5,987 nucleotides of DNA from Puniceicoccales bacterium (GTDB lineage: Bacteria > Verrucomicrobiota > Verrucomicrobiia > Opitutales > UBA953): assembly GCA_031289285.1 (NCBI GenBank), contig JAITPT010000284.1, positions 1 through 5,987 of the forward strand, written 5' to 3'. The position numbers were made by a program, and so were the translations under genes. This document shows positions 1 through 5,528 of the stretch, in pieces. The notes under the pieces are model-generated. The model was not told the DNA's origin, did not search any database, and worked only from the letters and a program-made list of their open reading frames with translations. Position 1 is the stretch's first letter; each line of letters opens with the position of its first letter.

Positions 1-90
1 CGTGCCGCCCGCGGCTTTCGCACGACCACAAATTTAATCACTATGCTCTACTTCCATGCCGCCAAGCTCAAAATCCCTGTCCCTGTGTGC

Positions 91-114
91 TCCCACTCAA
101 AGTAGCGAGGAACC
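91..114 (+). repeat. 24-bp dispersed repeat, copy 1
   Basis: This 24-base sequence starts TCCCACTCAAAGTAGCG. It recurs inverted at 406-429 with two mismatches, and direct at 977-1000 with three mismatches. Copies 1 and 2 face each other and bracket a ~340-bp block that contains all left-hand copies of the GTCCC-type motif, so they could be the ends of a small non-autonomous element or simply a common insertion context. No target-site duplication is obvious. Confidence 0.7.
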
Positions 115-131
115 AAAAAAAAGCCCAAAAA

Positions 132-395
132 CTGACCAGCCCAAAAAAACGGGACAAAAAACAGACCTGTCCCCAAAAAAACCGTAAAGCCGCACACCAG
201 CCCCGATGCGTTTTTATGGAGTGCGGTGTCAGAGCGAGGAACGAGCGGCGACACCGCTTTCGCGGCTGTGGCGAGCACTTCGCGTTACCAGTGTCTTTCT
301 GCCATCTCGAAAGCGGTATCGGCGGGTATGCAAAAACAGACCCGTCCCCAGTTCTCCTTGTCCTCAGTTTGCCTCAAAAAAACAGACCTGTCCCC
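132..395 (+). repeat. Cluster of CAGACC(C/T)GTCCCC motifs, left
   Basis: Three clear copies of a 13-base motif lie at 162-174 (CAGACCTGTCCCC), 337-349 (CAGACCCGTCCCC) and 383-395 (CAGACCTGTCCCC). Each is preceded by an A-run. A degenerate copy (GACCAGCCCAAAAAAAC) starts near 134. The core ACAGACCTGT is nearly self-complementary, so a single copy can form only a small hairpin. The same family recurs at 5179-5280 next to a RAYT transposase gene, which makes these plausible REP-like elements. The repetition is directly visible; mobilisation by the RAYT is inferred. Confidence 0.75.
223..321. repeat. Alternating inverted repeats with competing stems
   Basis: Three related segments alternate in orientation: GCGGTGTC at 223-230, CGACACCGCTTTCG at 249-262 and CGAAAGCGGTATCG at 308-321. 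The middle one can pair perfectly over 8 bp with the first, or over 13 of 14 bp with the third, so two mutually exclusive hairpins are possible. No adjacent gene would make use of such a switch, so I read it as a repeat-derived palindrome rather than an attenuator. Confidence 0.55.
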
Positions 396-405
396 ATAAA
401 TAACA

Positions 406-429
406 GGTTCCGCGCTACTTCGAGTGGGA
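406..429 (-). repeat. 24-bp dispersed repeat, copy 2 (inverted)
   Basis: The reverse complement matches copy 1 (91-114) at 22 of 24 positions. It starts 11 bases after the GTCCC-type motif at 383-395 and 16 bases before the first structured unit at 445, so it sits at the junction between two repeat modules. Confidence 0.7.
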
Positions 430-444
430 ACTCAAGTGTAGTCA

Positions 445-544
445 GCCCCGCATGGGGCGAGATGTGCATAACCGGAGGTGTAGCGCAGCGAAACCTCCGG
501 TCAGCCACGCCCCCGCAACAAAGCCCCGCATGGGGCGAGATTAT
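445..544 (+). repeat. Structured repeat unit, left arm (three hairpins)
   Basis: The unit contains hairpin 1 at 445-458 (GCCCC-gcat-GGGGC), hairpin 2 at 472-500 (CCGGAGGT pairing with ACCTCCGG around a 13-base loop) and hairpin 3 at 523-536 (the same sequence as hairpin 1). Hairpins 1 and 3 are each followed by GAGAT or GAGAT-like sequence, forming an internal direct repeat. A diverged copy lies inverted at 826-925. It encodes nothing recognisable. It could be a REP/MITE-type element or an unassigned structured RNA; I favour a dispersed repeat. Confidence 0.7.
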
Positions 545-762
545 CGGATTACCAGATGCTGGTGGTGTGTATTCCGTTGCAATTTCGAGGAGGGCGCGTG
601 GTGGCACTGCAAGGGAAAGTTGCACGAACCGCAGCGAAGTCAAGTAATAAAATGGCTGCCTTTTAATTCGCAAACAATAAATTGGCAAAATTTTTCCCGT
701 GTTGTAAGTGCATGATTTGTTAAATATTTGATAGGGAAATCCTCGTTTTCTCCCTGCCGCCG

Positions 763-773
763 CCCCCCCCCCC
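763..773 (+). repeat. Homopolymeric C tract (11 C)
   Basis: Eleven consecutive C residues sit in a pyrimidine-rich stretch (CTCCCTGCCGCCG before, CTCCTCCTCGC after). Tracts of this length are prone to slippage in vivo and to sequencing error. It lies between the two arms of the inverted structured repeat and is not inside or directly upstream of a recognised gene, so a phase-variation role is not supported here. Confidence 0.8.
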
Positions 774-825
774 TCCTCCTCGCTCCGAATAATTAACCAG
801 ACTAAAGATTTTGCCATTGGGGCAC

Positions 826-925
826 CCGATAATCTCGCCCCTACGGGGCTTTGTGTGAGGGGTGGCTTTTCCGGAGGTTCCGCTGCGCTACACCCCCTGT
901 TATGCACATCTCGCCCTTGCAGGGC
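826..925 (-). repeat. Structured repeat unit, right arm (inverted copy)
   Basis: Read on the minus strand, this is a diverged copy of 445-544 with the same order of parts: hairpins at 913-925, 871-899 and 837-849, and the same flanking GAGATGTGCATAAC and GAGATTAT sequences. In the 913-925 hairpin the stem is GCCCT/AGGGC instead of GCCCC/GGGGC, a change on both sides that keeps pairing. The central hairpin retains all but one pair, with one wobble. Preserved pairing despite sequence drift suggests that the folded form, as DNA or RNA, mattered when the copies spread. Confidence 0.7.
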
Positions 926-976
926 TAAAAAACAAGAGACCGCGATAAGGGGCATCAGCAATTGCCAATACTTGCG

Positions 977-1000
977 TCCCACTCAAAACAGCGAGGAGCC
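977..1000 (+). repeat. 24-bp dispersed repeat, copy 3
   Basis: It matches copy 1 (91-114) at 21 of 24 positions in the same orientation, and faces copy 2 (406-429) as an inverted pair that encloses both structured units. The result is a nested arrangement: 24-bp repeats outside, hairpin units inside. Confidence 0.65.
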
Positions 1001-1191
1001 GTGAAACCCAATACCGTTCAAGTAGTCGTCAAATGCGTGAGCGAAACCCTTGAAAATGAATGTGGCTTGGAGTGCTTGCAAGGAACAGATTGTTAATATG
1101 TTGTTTTTTAACGAATTACAAAACCGAGATTTTGGGCAGTTTTCGCGACTAACACGAACGTCTGAAACCCCAAGTTCCTTTCCCGATTTGT

Positions 1192-1205
1192 CCGCGCCCT
1201 CGCGG
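1192..1205. repeat. Small GC-rich hairpin
   Basis: CCGCG-ccct-CGCGG is a perfect 5-bp stem with a four-base loop. It is flanked by two further complementary pairs in pseudoknot-like order: AACCCC (1166-1171) with GGGGTT (1204-1209), and AGTTCC (1173-1178) with GGAACT (1210-1215). The first of these overlaps the hairpin, so the pairings compete. No T-run follows, so it is not a normal intrinsic terminator. Confidence 0.4.
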
Positions 1206-1260
1206 GGTTGGAACTGAAGGCGCGTCATCATAATAGCCTAAGGCTACGCCATAGGCATAT

Positions 1261-1422
1261 CCTAAAAACGGCAGTTAATGCGGGCGGTTTTGCGCAATCT
1301 TTTGGTCGTCTGCGGCTTGCTCTTTCCGCTCCACGCACCACAAGGTGCGCGTCGGGAAAGCGCAAACCGCATCCGCCTCAAAATCTTGCGCAAACCCATC
1401 CCGCTGAACTGCCGTTCTTAGG
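1261..1422. repeat. 162-bp imperfect palindrome (MITE-like or long hairpin)
   Basis: The sequence starts CCTAAAAACGGCAGTT and ends AACTGCCGTTCTTAGG, and the arms stay complementary (roughly three quarters of positions) to the centre, where GCACC-acaa-GGTGC at 1335-1348 closes a six-pair tip with its flanking C and G. Matching arm segments include TTTGCGCAA and TGCGG. The symmetric ends, lack of coding content and length fit a miniature inverted-repeat element or a REPIN. A convincing target-site duplication is not seen. A long structured RNA is an alternative. Confidence 0.65.
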
Positions 1423-1521
1423 TTGAACGGCATTGGGCTGAAACCGAACGGACAGTGACGAGGGCGCGGGCATGGTTCATGAGCATCGGCGCGGCTGTGT
1501 CACGCACGGGCCGTCGAGCGG

Positions 1522-1553
1522 GGCGGCGAGCGGGCGAAACACCCGCCGCTGCC
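1522..1553 (-). terminator. Candidate hairpin terminator for the isomerase gene
   Basis: Sixteen bases past the stop codon of the minus-strand isomerase gene the transcript can fold into a GC-rich stem (about 11 pairs with one mismatch, one wobble and one bulge) around the loop tgtttcg. No U-tract follows on that strand, so if it acts in termination it is not a canonical intrinsic terminator. The position is right but the evidence is weak. Confidence 0.3.
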
Positions 1554-1568
1554 GTTGTGTGCTTTTGC

Positions 1569-2516
1569 TTACGCTTCGGCCCATTGGGCACGGATGTATT
1601 TTGCCATGTCGAGCAAGAACTTTTTAACGTCTTCTCTGCTCGCGTTGCGCTTCGGGATACCACCTTCAAAACTGACCGCACCACGATAGCCAATGAGCTT
1701 CAAGCCACGGAAACCATCCGTGTATTTGTCAACTTTCGGCTCCGTGCCGGGGACACTGCGACGTCCCAACGAAGCAATGTGGACGTGCGCCAGCCATTTT
1801 CCACCACTGACAAAGGCACCAAGGAAACTCGTTTCCTCTGTGTTCATGTGCCAGAAATCTCCCATGACTTTGGCACCCGGGCCGAGGTCGCGGGCGATAG
1901 CGGCACCGTCGGCCACGAGGCGCAGGTAGGGCGTTTCTTGGCGACGCAAAGGCTCAAGGACAATGTTCGTGCCGTGTTTGGCGGCGTGTGCAGCGAGGCG
2001 TTTGCCAGTGTTGTTCACGAAGTCGTCGCGCAGGGTTTGGAAGTTGCCACCGCCTATCGGCACACTGCCGCGTGCGGGACAAAGGATGAGGCCGACGGAT
2101 TTCAACGCGCCGAGCACTTCGAGCTGGGGCAGAAATTTTTCCACTTCTTTGTCGCGGCGCGCTTTGTCCGCGTAGGAAAAGTCGCTCGGCCCGCAGGCGG
2201 TGGCGACGGTGAGTTTGCGGCCTTGCATGGCGGTTTGAAACTCTTTGGCAGGTTTGCCGAGGAGCCAGTTGCCCGTGGGCAACTCGACCGCCGAAAAGCC
2301 GTTGCCTTCGAGGAAGTCGAGCTTCTCGGTGGCGGAACCACCGGGGATTGTGCCCCATTGGAGGCAGAGGTTCAGCTGCGCAGGTTCGGCGGGGATGGGC
2401 ACCGCTTTGGTGGTGCCGCTGGCCGCGTCGTCAGCCGCAAGCAGGCGTTGTGTCCCGCCGATGGCGGCAACGGTTCCCGCCGCAGCGGAAAGTGAGAAAA
2501 AATCACGTCGTTTCAT
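1569..2516 (-). CDS. Tat-exported sugar phosphate isomerase/epimerase-like TIM-barrel protein
   Basis: This 315-residue protein starts MKRRDFFSLSAAAG, a twin-arginine signal with likely cleavage near residues 27-28 (LLA-AD), so it should act outside the cytoplasm. The mature part is a xylose-isomerase-like TIM barrel (AP_endonuc_2 superfamily; hydroxypyruvate isomerase and ketose 3-epimerase relatives). Four residues fit the family's divalent-metal site and its spacing: Glu188 (VLEPL), Asp220 (MGDFWH), His246 (HVHIA) and Glu284 (SFEGG). In this family the two glutamates also move the proton during epimerisation or isomerisation. The substrate cannot be named from sequence. The frame extends 18 codons upstream to an ATG at 2570; I chose the ATG at 2516 because it places the Tat motif at the N-terminus. 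No Shine-Dalgarno is seen at either. The gene is divergent from the carrier-dehydratase gene with no obvious functional link. The family and metal site are well supported; the reaction is not. Confidence 0.9.
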   Translation of the reverse strand: MKRRDFFSLSAAAGTVAAIGGTQRLLAADDAASGTTKAVPIPAEPAQLNLCLQWGTIPGGSATEKLDFLEGNGFSAVELPTGNWLLGKPAKEFQTAMQGRKLTVATACGPSDFSYADKARRDKEVEKFLPQLEVLGALKSVGLILCPARGSVPIGGGNFQTLRDDFVNNTGKRLAAHAAKHGTNIVLEPLRRQETPYLRLVADGAAIARDLGPGAKVMGDFWHMNTEETSFLGAFVSGGKWLAHVHIASLGRRSVPGTEPKVDKYTDGFRGLKLIGYRGAVSFEGGIPKRNASREDVKKFLLDMAKYIRAQWAEA

Positions 2517-2727
2517 TTGTGTCTGTGTGTGTTTGGTTGGTGAGGTTGAAGAGAGGGCAAATGAAGACATTTTGACGGCGGATGTGTTCCGCAGCAGGGC
2601 GACGGGACGGGGCAGCAGCTGCGCGGGGTGTTACGAACGTTTTTCAGAAGCGAGGCGGTTTTTGCGCAGTTTGCCTTTGCGGTTTCCGGCAACAATGGCT
2701 TCCCTCGCTTTTTCACATTCATAGACG
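2517..2727. promoter_or_regulatory. Divergent intergenic region
   Basis: These 211 bases separate the start codons of the isomerase (minus) and the ACP-dehydratase fusion (plus) and must hold the promoters of both. I see no convincing -35/-10 pair. A perfect inverted repeat, GCGGA-tgtgt-TCCGC at 2578-2592, is a possible operator half-site pair but could be chance. The stretch 2517-2560 is GT-rich (repeats of TGTG) on the plus strand. Confidence 0.4.
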
Positions 2728-3768
2728 ATGAGCAATCCGACACCGACACCACCGCTGCCGCAAAACGGCGAACAGGAGCTGCGTGAAACTCTCAAACGCT
2801 GTTCCGCCGAGACGATTGAGGCGGCGATTCAGTTTCGCCAAGCGAAGAACCCTGAACTCGCCAACGCCATCGTCGTCGGCATTCTCGCCCGCTTTCTCGA
2901 GCGCGAGCAGCGTGAAAAGTTGCACGGCGAAAGCGATTATTTGCGGCTCTCGGAAGACCTCGGCGTGGATTCGCTCACGATGGTCGAGGTCGTGATGCTC
3001 GTCGAGGAGGTGCTCCAGATCTCCATCAAAAACGAAGACCTGCGCGACCTGCGCACAATCGGCGATGTGAAGGCTTACGTGAACGCAGTGGCGCGGGGGT
3101 TGCCGCCGCCAGAGCCGCCCAAGGCCGTCGGCATCGCAGAAATCGTCGAGGTGATGCCGCATCAGCACCCGTTTTTATTTTTGCAGGAGGCGGAGCTTCG
3201 CGCGAAGGAGGCGCGGGGGACTTACCGGATTTCGGGGCAGGAATTTTTCTTGCAGGGGCATTTCAAAGACAGGCCGGTTTTCCCGGCGTCGCTCCAGCTG
3301 GAAGCCCTCGGGCAACTCGGTGTGCTCCTTTTGCTCAAAGGAAAAATCGCGGGCGTCGAGGGCAGGGTTGACCCCACGTCAATCTACTTCACTTCTTGTA
3401 TGGGCATACGTTGTGTGCGGCCTTGTTTGCCCGGCGACGTGCTGACGCTCAGCGTTCGCCCGCGCCGCGTGAAGCCGCCCGCCGTCACCTTTGAGGGCGT
3501 CGTCACCGTCAACGGCGAGAAGGCCGCCTTTGCCGAGGAAATCACGCTGGTGTTTGGCTACGCCGCCGAGGGTAGCGGCAGCGGCGCAGCGCAGGGAGCG
3601 GGGGCTGGCGCGACAACGTCGGCGGCGGCGGTGGCGACGGCGAAGCAGCCGGAATTGAAGCAGCCGGAGTCGGCGGTTTCAGGGCTTGGCGCGGCGACGA
3701 AATCCGCGCCAAAAAAACACGCGGGGCGCAAATCTGCCGTCGCGAAATCGGGACACGTGCGGGGCTGA
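2728..3768 (+). CDS. Acyl carrier protein-FabZ-like 3-hydroxyacyl-ACP dehydratase fusion
   Basis: The protein has 346 residues in three parts. Residues ~43-122 form an acyl carrier domain with the attachment motif LGVDSLTMVE; Ser82 is the expected phosphopantetheine site. Residues ~135-280 form a hotdog-fold dehydratase: MPHQHPF (143-149) matches PHRYPF of FabZ, His178 in GHF and Glu192 in LEALGQ match the FabZ catalytic pair with the same 14-residue spacing, and RPCLPGD (231-237) matches RPVVPGD. Residues ~281-346 are an Ala/Gly/Ser tail ending in a Lys/Arg-rich stretch, with no known domain. The expected reaction is dehydration of a 3-hydroxyacyl chain to the 2-enoyl thioester, possibly while carried on the fused ACP. 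The start is fixed by an in-frame TAG two codons upstream; no Shine-Dalgarno is visible. Oddities: the usual GHFPG loop is GHFKD, and the following PG is PA. Normal FabZ is ~150 residues without a carrier. The ketosynthase gene follows after 59 bp. Confidence 0.92.
   Translation: MSNPTPTPPLPQNGEQELRETLKRCSAETIEAAIQFRQAKNPELANAIVVGILARFLEREQREKLHGESDYLRLSEDLGVDSLTMVEVVMLVEEVLQISIKNEDLRDLRTIGDVKAYVNAVARGLPPPEPPKAVGIAEIVEVMPHQHPFLFLQEAELRAKEARGTYRISGQEFFLQGHFKDRPVFPASLQLEALGQLGVLLLLKGKIAGVEGRVDPTSIYFTSCMGIRCVRPCLPGDVLTLSVRPRRVKPPAVTFEGVVTVNGEKAAFAEEITLVFGYAAEGSGSGAAQGAGAGATTSAAAVATAKQPELKQPESAVSGLGAATKSAPKKHAGRKSAVAKSGHVRG
3643..3672 (+). repeat. 15-bp tandem repeat in the fusion protein tail
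   Basis: Two adjacent 15-base units (AAGCAGCCGGAATTG, then AAGCAGCCGGAGTCG) encode KQPEL and KQPES in the disordered tail of the fusion protein. They keep the reading frame. This shows that the tail grows by short in-frame duplications and is under weak sequence constraint. Confidence 0.6.
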
Positions 3769-3827
3769 TTGGCACAGGTAACCGTTTCCCGAAAAAACTT
3801 TTTCCAAGAAAAACTGATTTTCCCTCC
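3769..3827 (+). other. 59-bp operon spacer
   Basis: The spacer is AT-richer than its neighbours and holds a weak A/T stem (GAAAAA-ac-TTTTTC, 3791-3804) that is too unstable to serve as a terminator. No ribosome-binding site is evident before the ketosynthase ATG. The two genes are most likely co-transcribed. Confidence 0.5.
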
Positions 3828-5084
3828 ATGCGAAACATCGTCGTCACTGGTCTCGGATTTGTGTGCAGCATCGGCAACGGCAAGGCCGCTGTTCGCGAGA
3901 ACTTGCGCGAACTCCGCCACGGTATCGAGCCTTACGAGCCGTTCTCCGACCCGCGTTCGCCCGTCAAACTTATTGGCGCAATCAAGGGCTTCGACACGCG
4001 CTCGCCCGATTCGGAGGACTGGACTTGGCCGAGCGATGTTTCCATCAAACGCGACGTGTTGCGCGGTCTCGCTCCGCACGGCCTCTACGCCTACTACGCG
4101 CTCGTCCACGCAATCGCCGACGCCGGTCTCGCGCCCAGCGAGGTGAGCAATCCCGCGACCGGCATATTCACGGCGTCCGCTGGCTCGGTCTCGATGATAT
4201 ACCATAACCTGACGCGCATGTTTGCCAGCGGCGTGATGCGTTGCTCGCCGATGGGGGTCGTCAACTCCGTCGTCGGCACACTCAGTTTCAATCTCGTCGC
4301 GGCGTTCAAAATCCTCGGTGCGTCCTGCGGGTTTGCGTCCGCCTGCGCTTCCAGCGGACACGCGCTCGGCTACGCACGCGACGAAATCGCGCTGGGACGC
4401 CACGACCGCATGTTTGTCGTCGGCGGTGAAGATGGAAACCTTGAGGCGATTTTGCCGTTTGCCGGAATGCGCGCCCTCTCTCAAGCGGAAACGCCGGAGC
4501 TTGCGTCGTGCCCGTTCGACAGGCGGCGCAACGGATTTGTCGGCACCGGTGGCGCGGCGGTCATGGTTTTGGAGGAGGAAAATCTCGCCCGCTCGCGCGG
4601 CGCACACATTTACGCTCGCTTCGACGGCTGGGGGCAGGCCAGCGACGGCTACAGCCCCGCCATTTCGCACCCCGAGGGCCTCGGCCTCGTCGCCAGCATG
4701 AACCGCTGTCTCGCCTCGGCGGGTGTCACGCCTGCGCAGGTGGACTACGTCAACGCCCACGCGACCTCGACGCCCATCGGCGACCGCTCGGAGATTTTGG
4801 CGATAAAAAAAGTTTTTTCTGGCGGGCGGATGCCCTCGGTGAGCAGCACAAAGGGGCTAACGGGGCACGGCCTTTCGATGTCGAGTATATTGGAGGCTGC
4901 TATTTGTTGTTTGGCATTGGATGAGCAGTTTATTCCGGGCAACGCCCATTTGCGCGAACCCGACCCTGAGGCCGCAGGTTTGGTGTTGCCAGTGAAAACA
5001 AAATCGGCGGATTTGCGTATCGCCTTGTCCAACAGCAGCGGCTTTGGCGGCGCAAATACCAGTCTGCTCTTTCGCCGCCTGTAG
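3828..5084 (+). CDS. Beta-ketoacyl-ACP synthase (KAS I/II, FabB/FabF-like)
   Basis: The 418-residue length is normal for FabF-type enzymes. The N-terminus MRNIVVTGLGFVCSIG is typical of the family. The active-site triad is complete: Cys173 in SACASSGHALG, His311 in NAHATSTPIGD and His347 in STKGLTGHGLS, with Lys342 nearby, plus the C-terminal SGFGGAN (404-410). The enzyme should join a malonyl-ACP-derived two-carbon unit to an acyl primer by decarboxylative Claisen condensation, probably using the carrier domain encoded just upstream. The RNGFVGTGGAA segment (234-244) differs from the common GFV.GEGA form, where a Glu is usual. This hints at a specialised branch rather than housekeeping FabF. 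Product chain length and type cannot be read from sequence. The codons between ~4800 and 4960 are richer in A/T than the rest. The start lacks a Shine-Dalgarno but fits the family N-terminus exactly. Confidence 0.94.
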   Translation: MRNIVVTGLGFVCSIGNGKAAVRENLRELRHGIEPYEPFSDPRSPVKLIGAIKGFDTRSPDSEDWTWPSDVSIKRDVLRGLAPHGLYAYYALVHAIADAGLAPSEVSNPATGIFTASAGSVSMIYHNLTRMFASGVMRCSPMGVVNSVVGTLSFNLVAAFKILGASCGFASACASSGHALGYARDEIALGRHDRMFVVGGEDGNLEAILPFAGMRALSQAETPELASCPFDRRRNGFVGTGGAAVMVLEEENLARSRGAHIYARFDGWGQASDGYSPAISHPEGLGLVASMNRCLASAGVTPAQVDYVNAHATSTPIGDRSEILAIKKVFSGGRMPSVSSTKGLTGHGLSMSSILEAAICCLALDEQFIPGNAHLREPDPEAAGLVLPVKTKSADLRIALSNSSGFGGANTSLLFRRL

Positions 5085-5528
5085 GGTGTGTGTGGCGGGC
5101 AAGAGGCAAGATATTAGTTACAAGTGCGGGATGCGAACATCCACGAAATGTGATACCTATCGCCGTGTCAATAGAAAAACGGGTCTGTCCCTATTTTGAA
5201 CTCGTTCACGATTTTTGAAAATTCGGACCCGTCCCTATTTGCACTCATACATTTATTTTTCAGACCCGTCCCTTATTTGGTTGCCAAGCGACTGCCGGAA
5301 ATTGCTCGCACAAATTGCCAGTCAGCGGGGTTCCCGCACTAATAAATGCTGCTAATACCAACACAAGACGCCATGTGTCCAACGCTCCGCCAAACGGTGA
5401 CGCCAGTAGCGAAAACCGAGATGAGAGTTTTTTGAAACATTCACGATACCTTTGCGGAAAAAGAAGAGAGGGGGGAGGGGCTGGCTTGGATTTGGAGACC
5501 TTCTATTTCTAAATTCCGCTCAACGAAC
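5085..5528. other. Gene-free region between the ketosynthase and RAYT genes
   Basis: These 444 bases lie between two convergent genes. They contain three GTCCC-type repeats (5179-5280), a small perfect hairpin GGATG-cgaa-CATCC (5129-5142), an imperfect palindrome near 5287-5322 (GACTG...CAGTC) and a purine-rich run near 5458-5482. No intrinsic terminator with a T-tract is seen for either gene. The open frames crossing it show no recognisable protein. Confidence 0.6.
5179..5280 (+). repeat. Cluster of GTCCC-type repeats, right
   Basis: Three copies occur in about 100 bases: ACGGGTCTGTCCCTATTTT from 5179, CGGACCCGTCCCTATTT at 5224-5240 and CAGACCCGTCCCTTATTT at 5261-5278. Each ends in TCCC followed by a T/A-rich TATTT. 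The first has its core (GGGTCTG) inverted relative to the others. They belong to the same family as the copies at 132-395 and lie just downstream of the RAYT gene's 3' end, the usual place for REP-like partners of such transposases. Copy similarity is seen directly; the partnership is inferred. Confidence 0.7.

Larger units (their letters stand above)
1..1568. other. Gene-free repeat-rich region
   Basis: I find no credible protein or RNA gene in this stretch. The open frames that cross it, on both strands, run through the dispersed repeats and encode low-complexity, Arg/Pro/Ser-rich products with no recognisable domain. The content is a patchwork of short repeats: GTCCC-type motifs and a 24-bp repeat before 430, an inverted pair of hairpin-rich units at 445-544 and 826-925, a homopolymeric C run at 763-773, and a long palindrome at 1261-1422. 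Between the repeats, 640-760 and 1005-1160 are AT-richer and featureless to me. It reads as an accumulation zone for non-autonomous elements downstream of the convergent end of the isomerase gene. Confidence 0.7.

Noticed and set aside
132..395. CRISPR array
   Set aside because: The repeated motif is only ~13 bases, spacing is irregular (about 175 and 46 bases between starts) and no cas gene is present.
87..647. Plus-strand open frame of 186 codons
   Set aside because: It translates the GTCCC-type motifs, the A-runs and hairpin units; no coding signature.
374..982. Minus-strand open frame of 202 codons
   Set aside because: It runs through both arms of the inverted structured repeat and the C tract; its sequence is a translation of repeats, with no family resemblance.
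983..1231. Minus-strand open frame of 82 codons
   Set aside because: No recognisable domain, no ribosome-binding site, and its 3' end enters the third 24-bp repeat. A decayed gene fragment is possible but unsupported.
1455..2495. Long plus-strand open frame (346 codons)
   Set aside because: It lies antisense to the isomerase gene, which has a clear Tat signal and metal-binding motifs. The product has no recognisable domain; high GC explains the open frame.
2572..2577. TTGACG as a -35 box for the plus-strand operon
   Set aside because: No TATAAT-like hexamer occurs 16-18 bases downstream, where the sequence is GC-rich.
3791..3804. Terminator between the fusion gene and the ketosynthase gene
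   Set aside because: The stem is almost entirely A-T pairs with a two-base loop, too weak to stop transcription.
3558..4760. Long minus-strand open frame (400 codons)
   Set aside because: It is antisense to the fusion tail and the ketosynthase, both of which have definite family motifs. The product is Arg/Ala/Val/Asp-rich with no domain.
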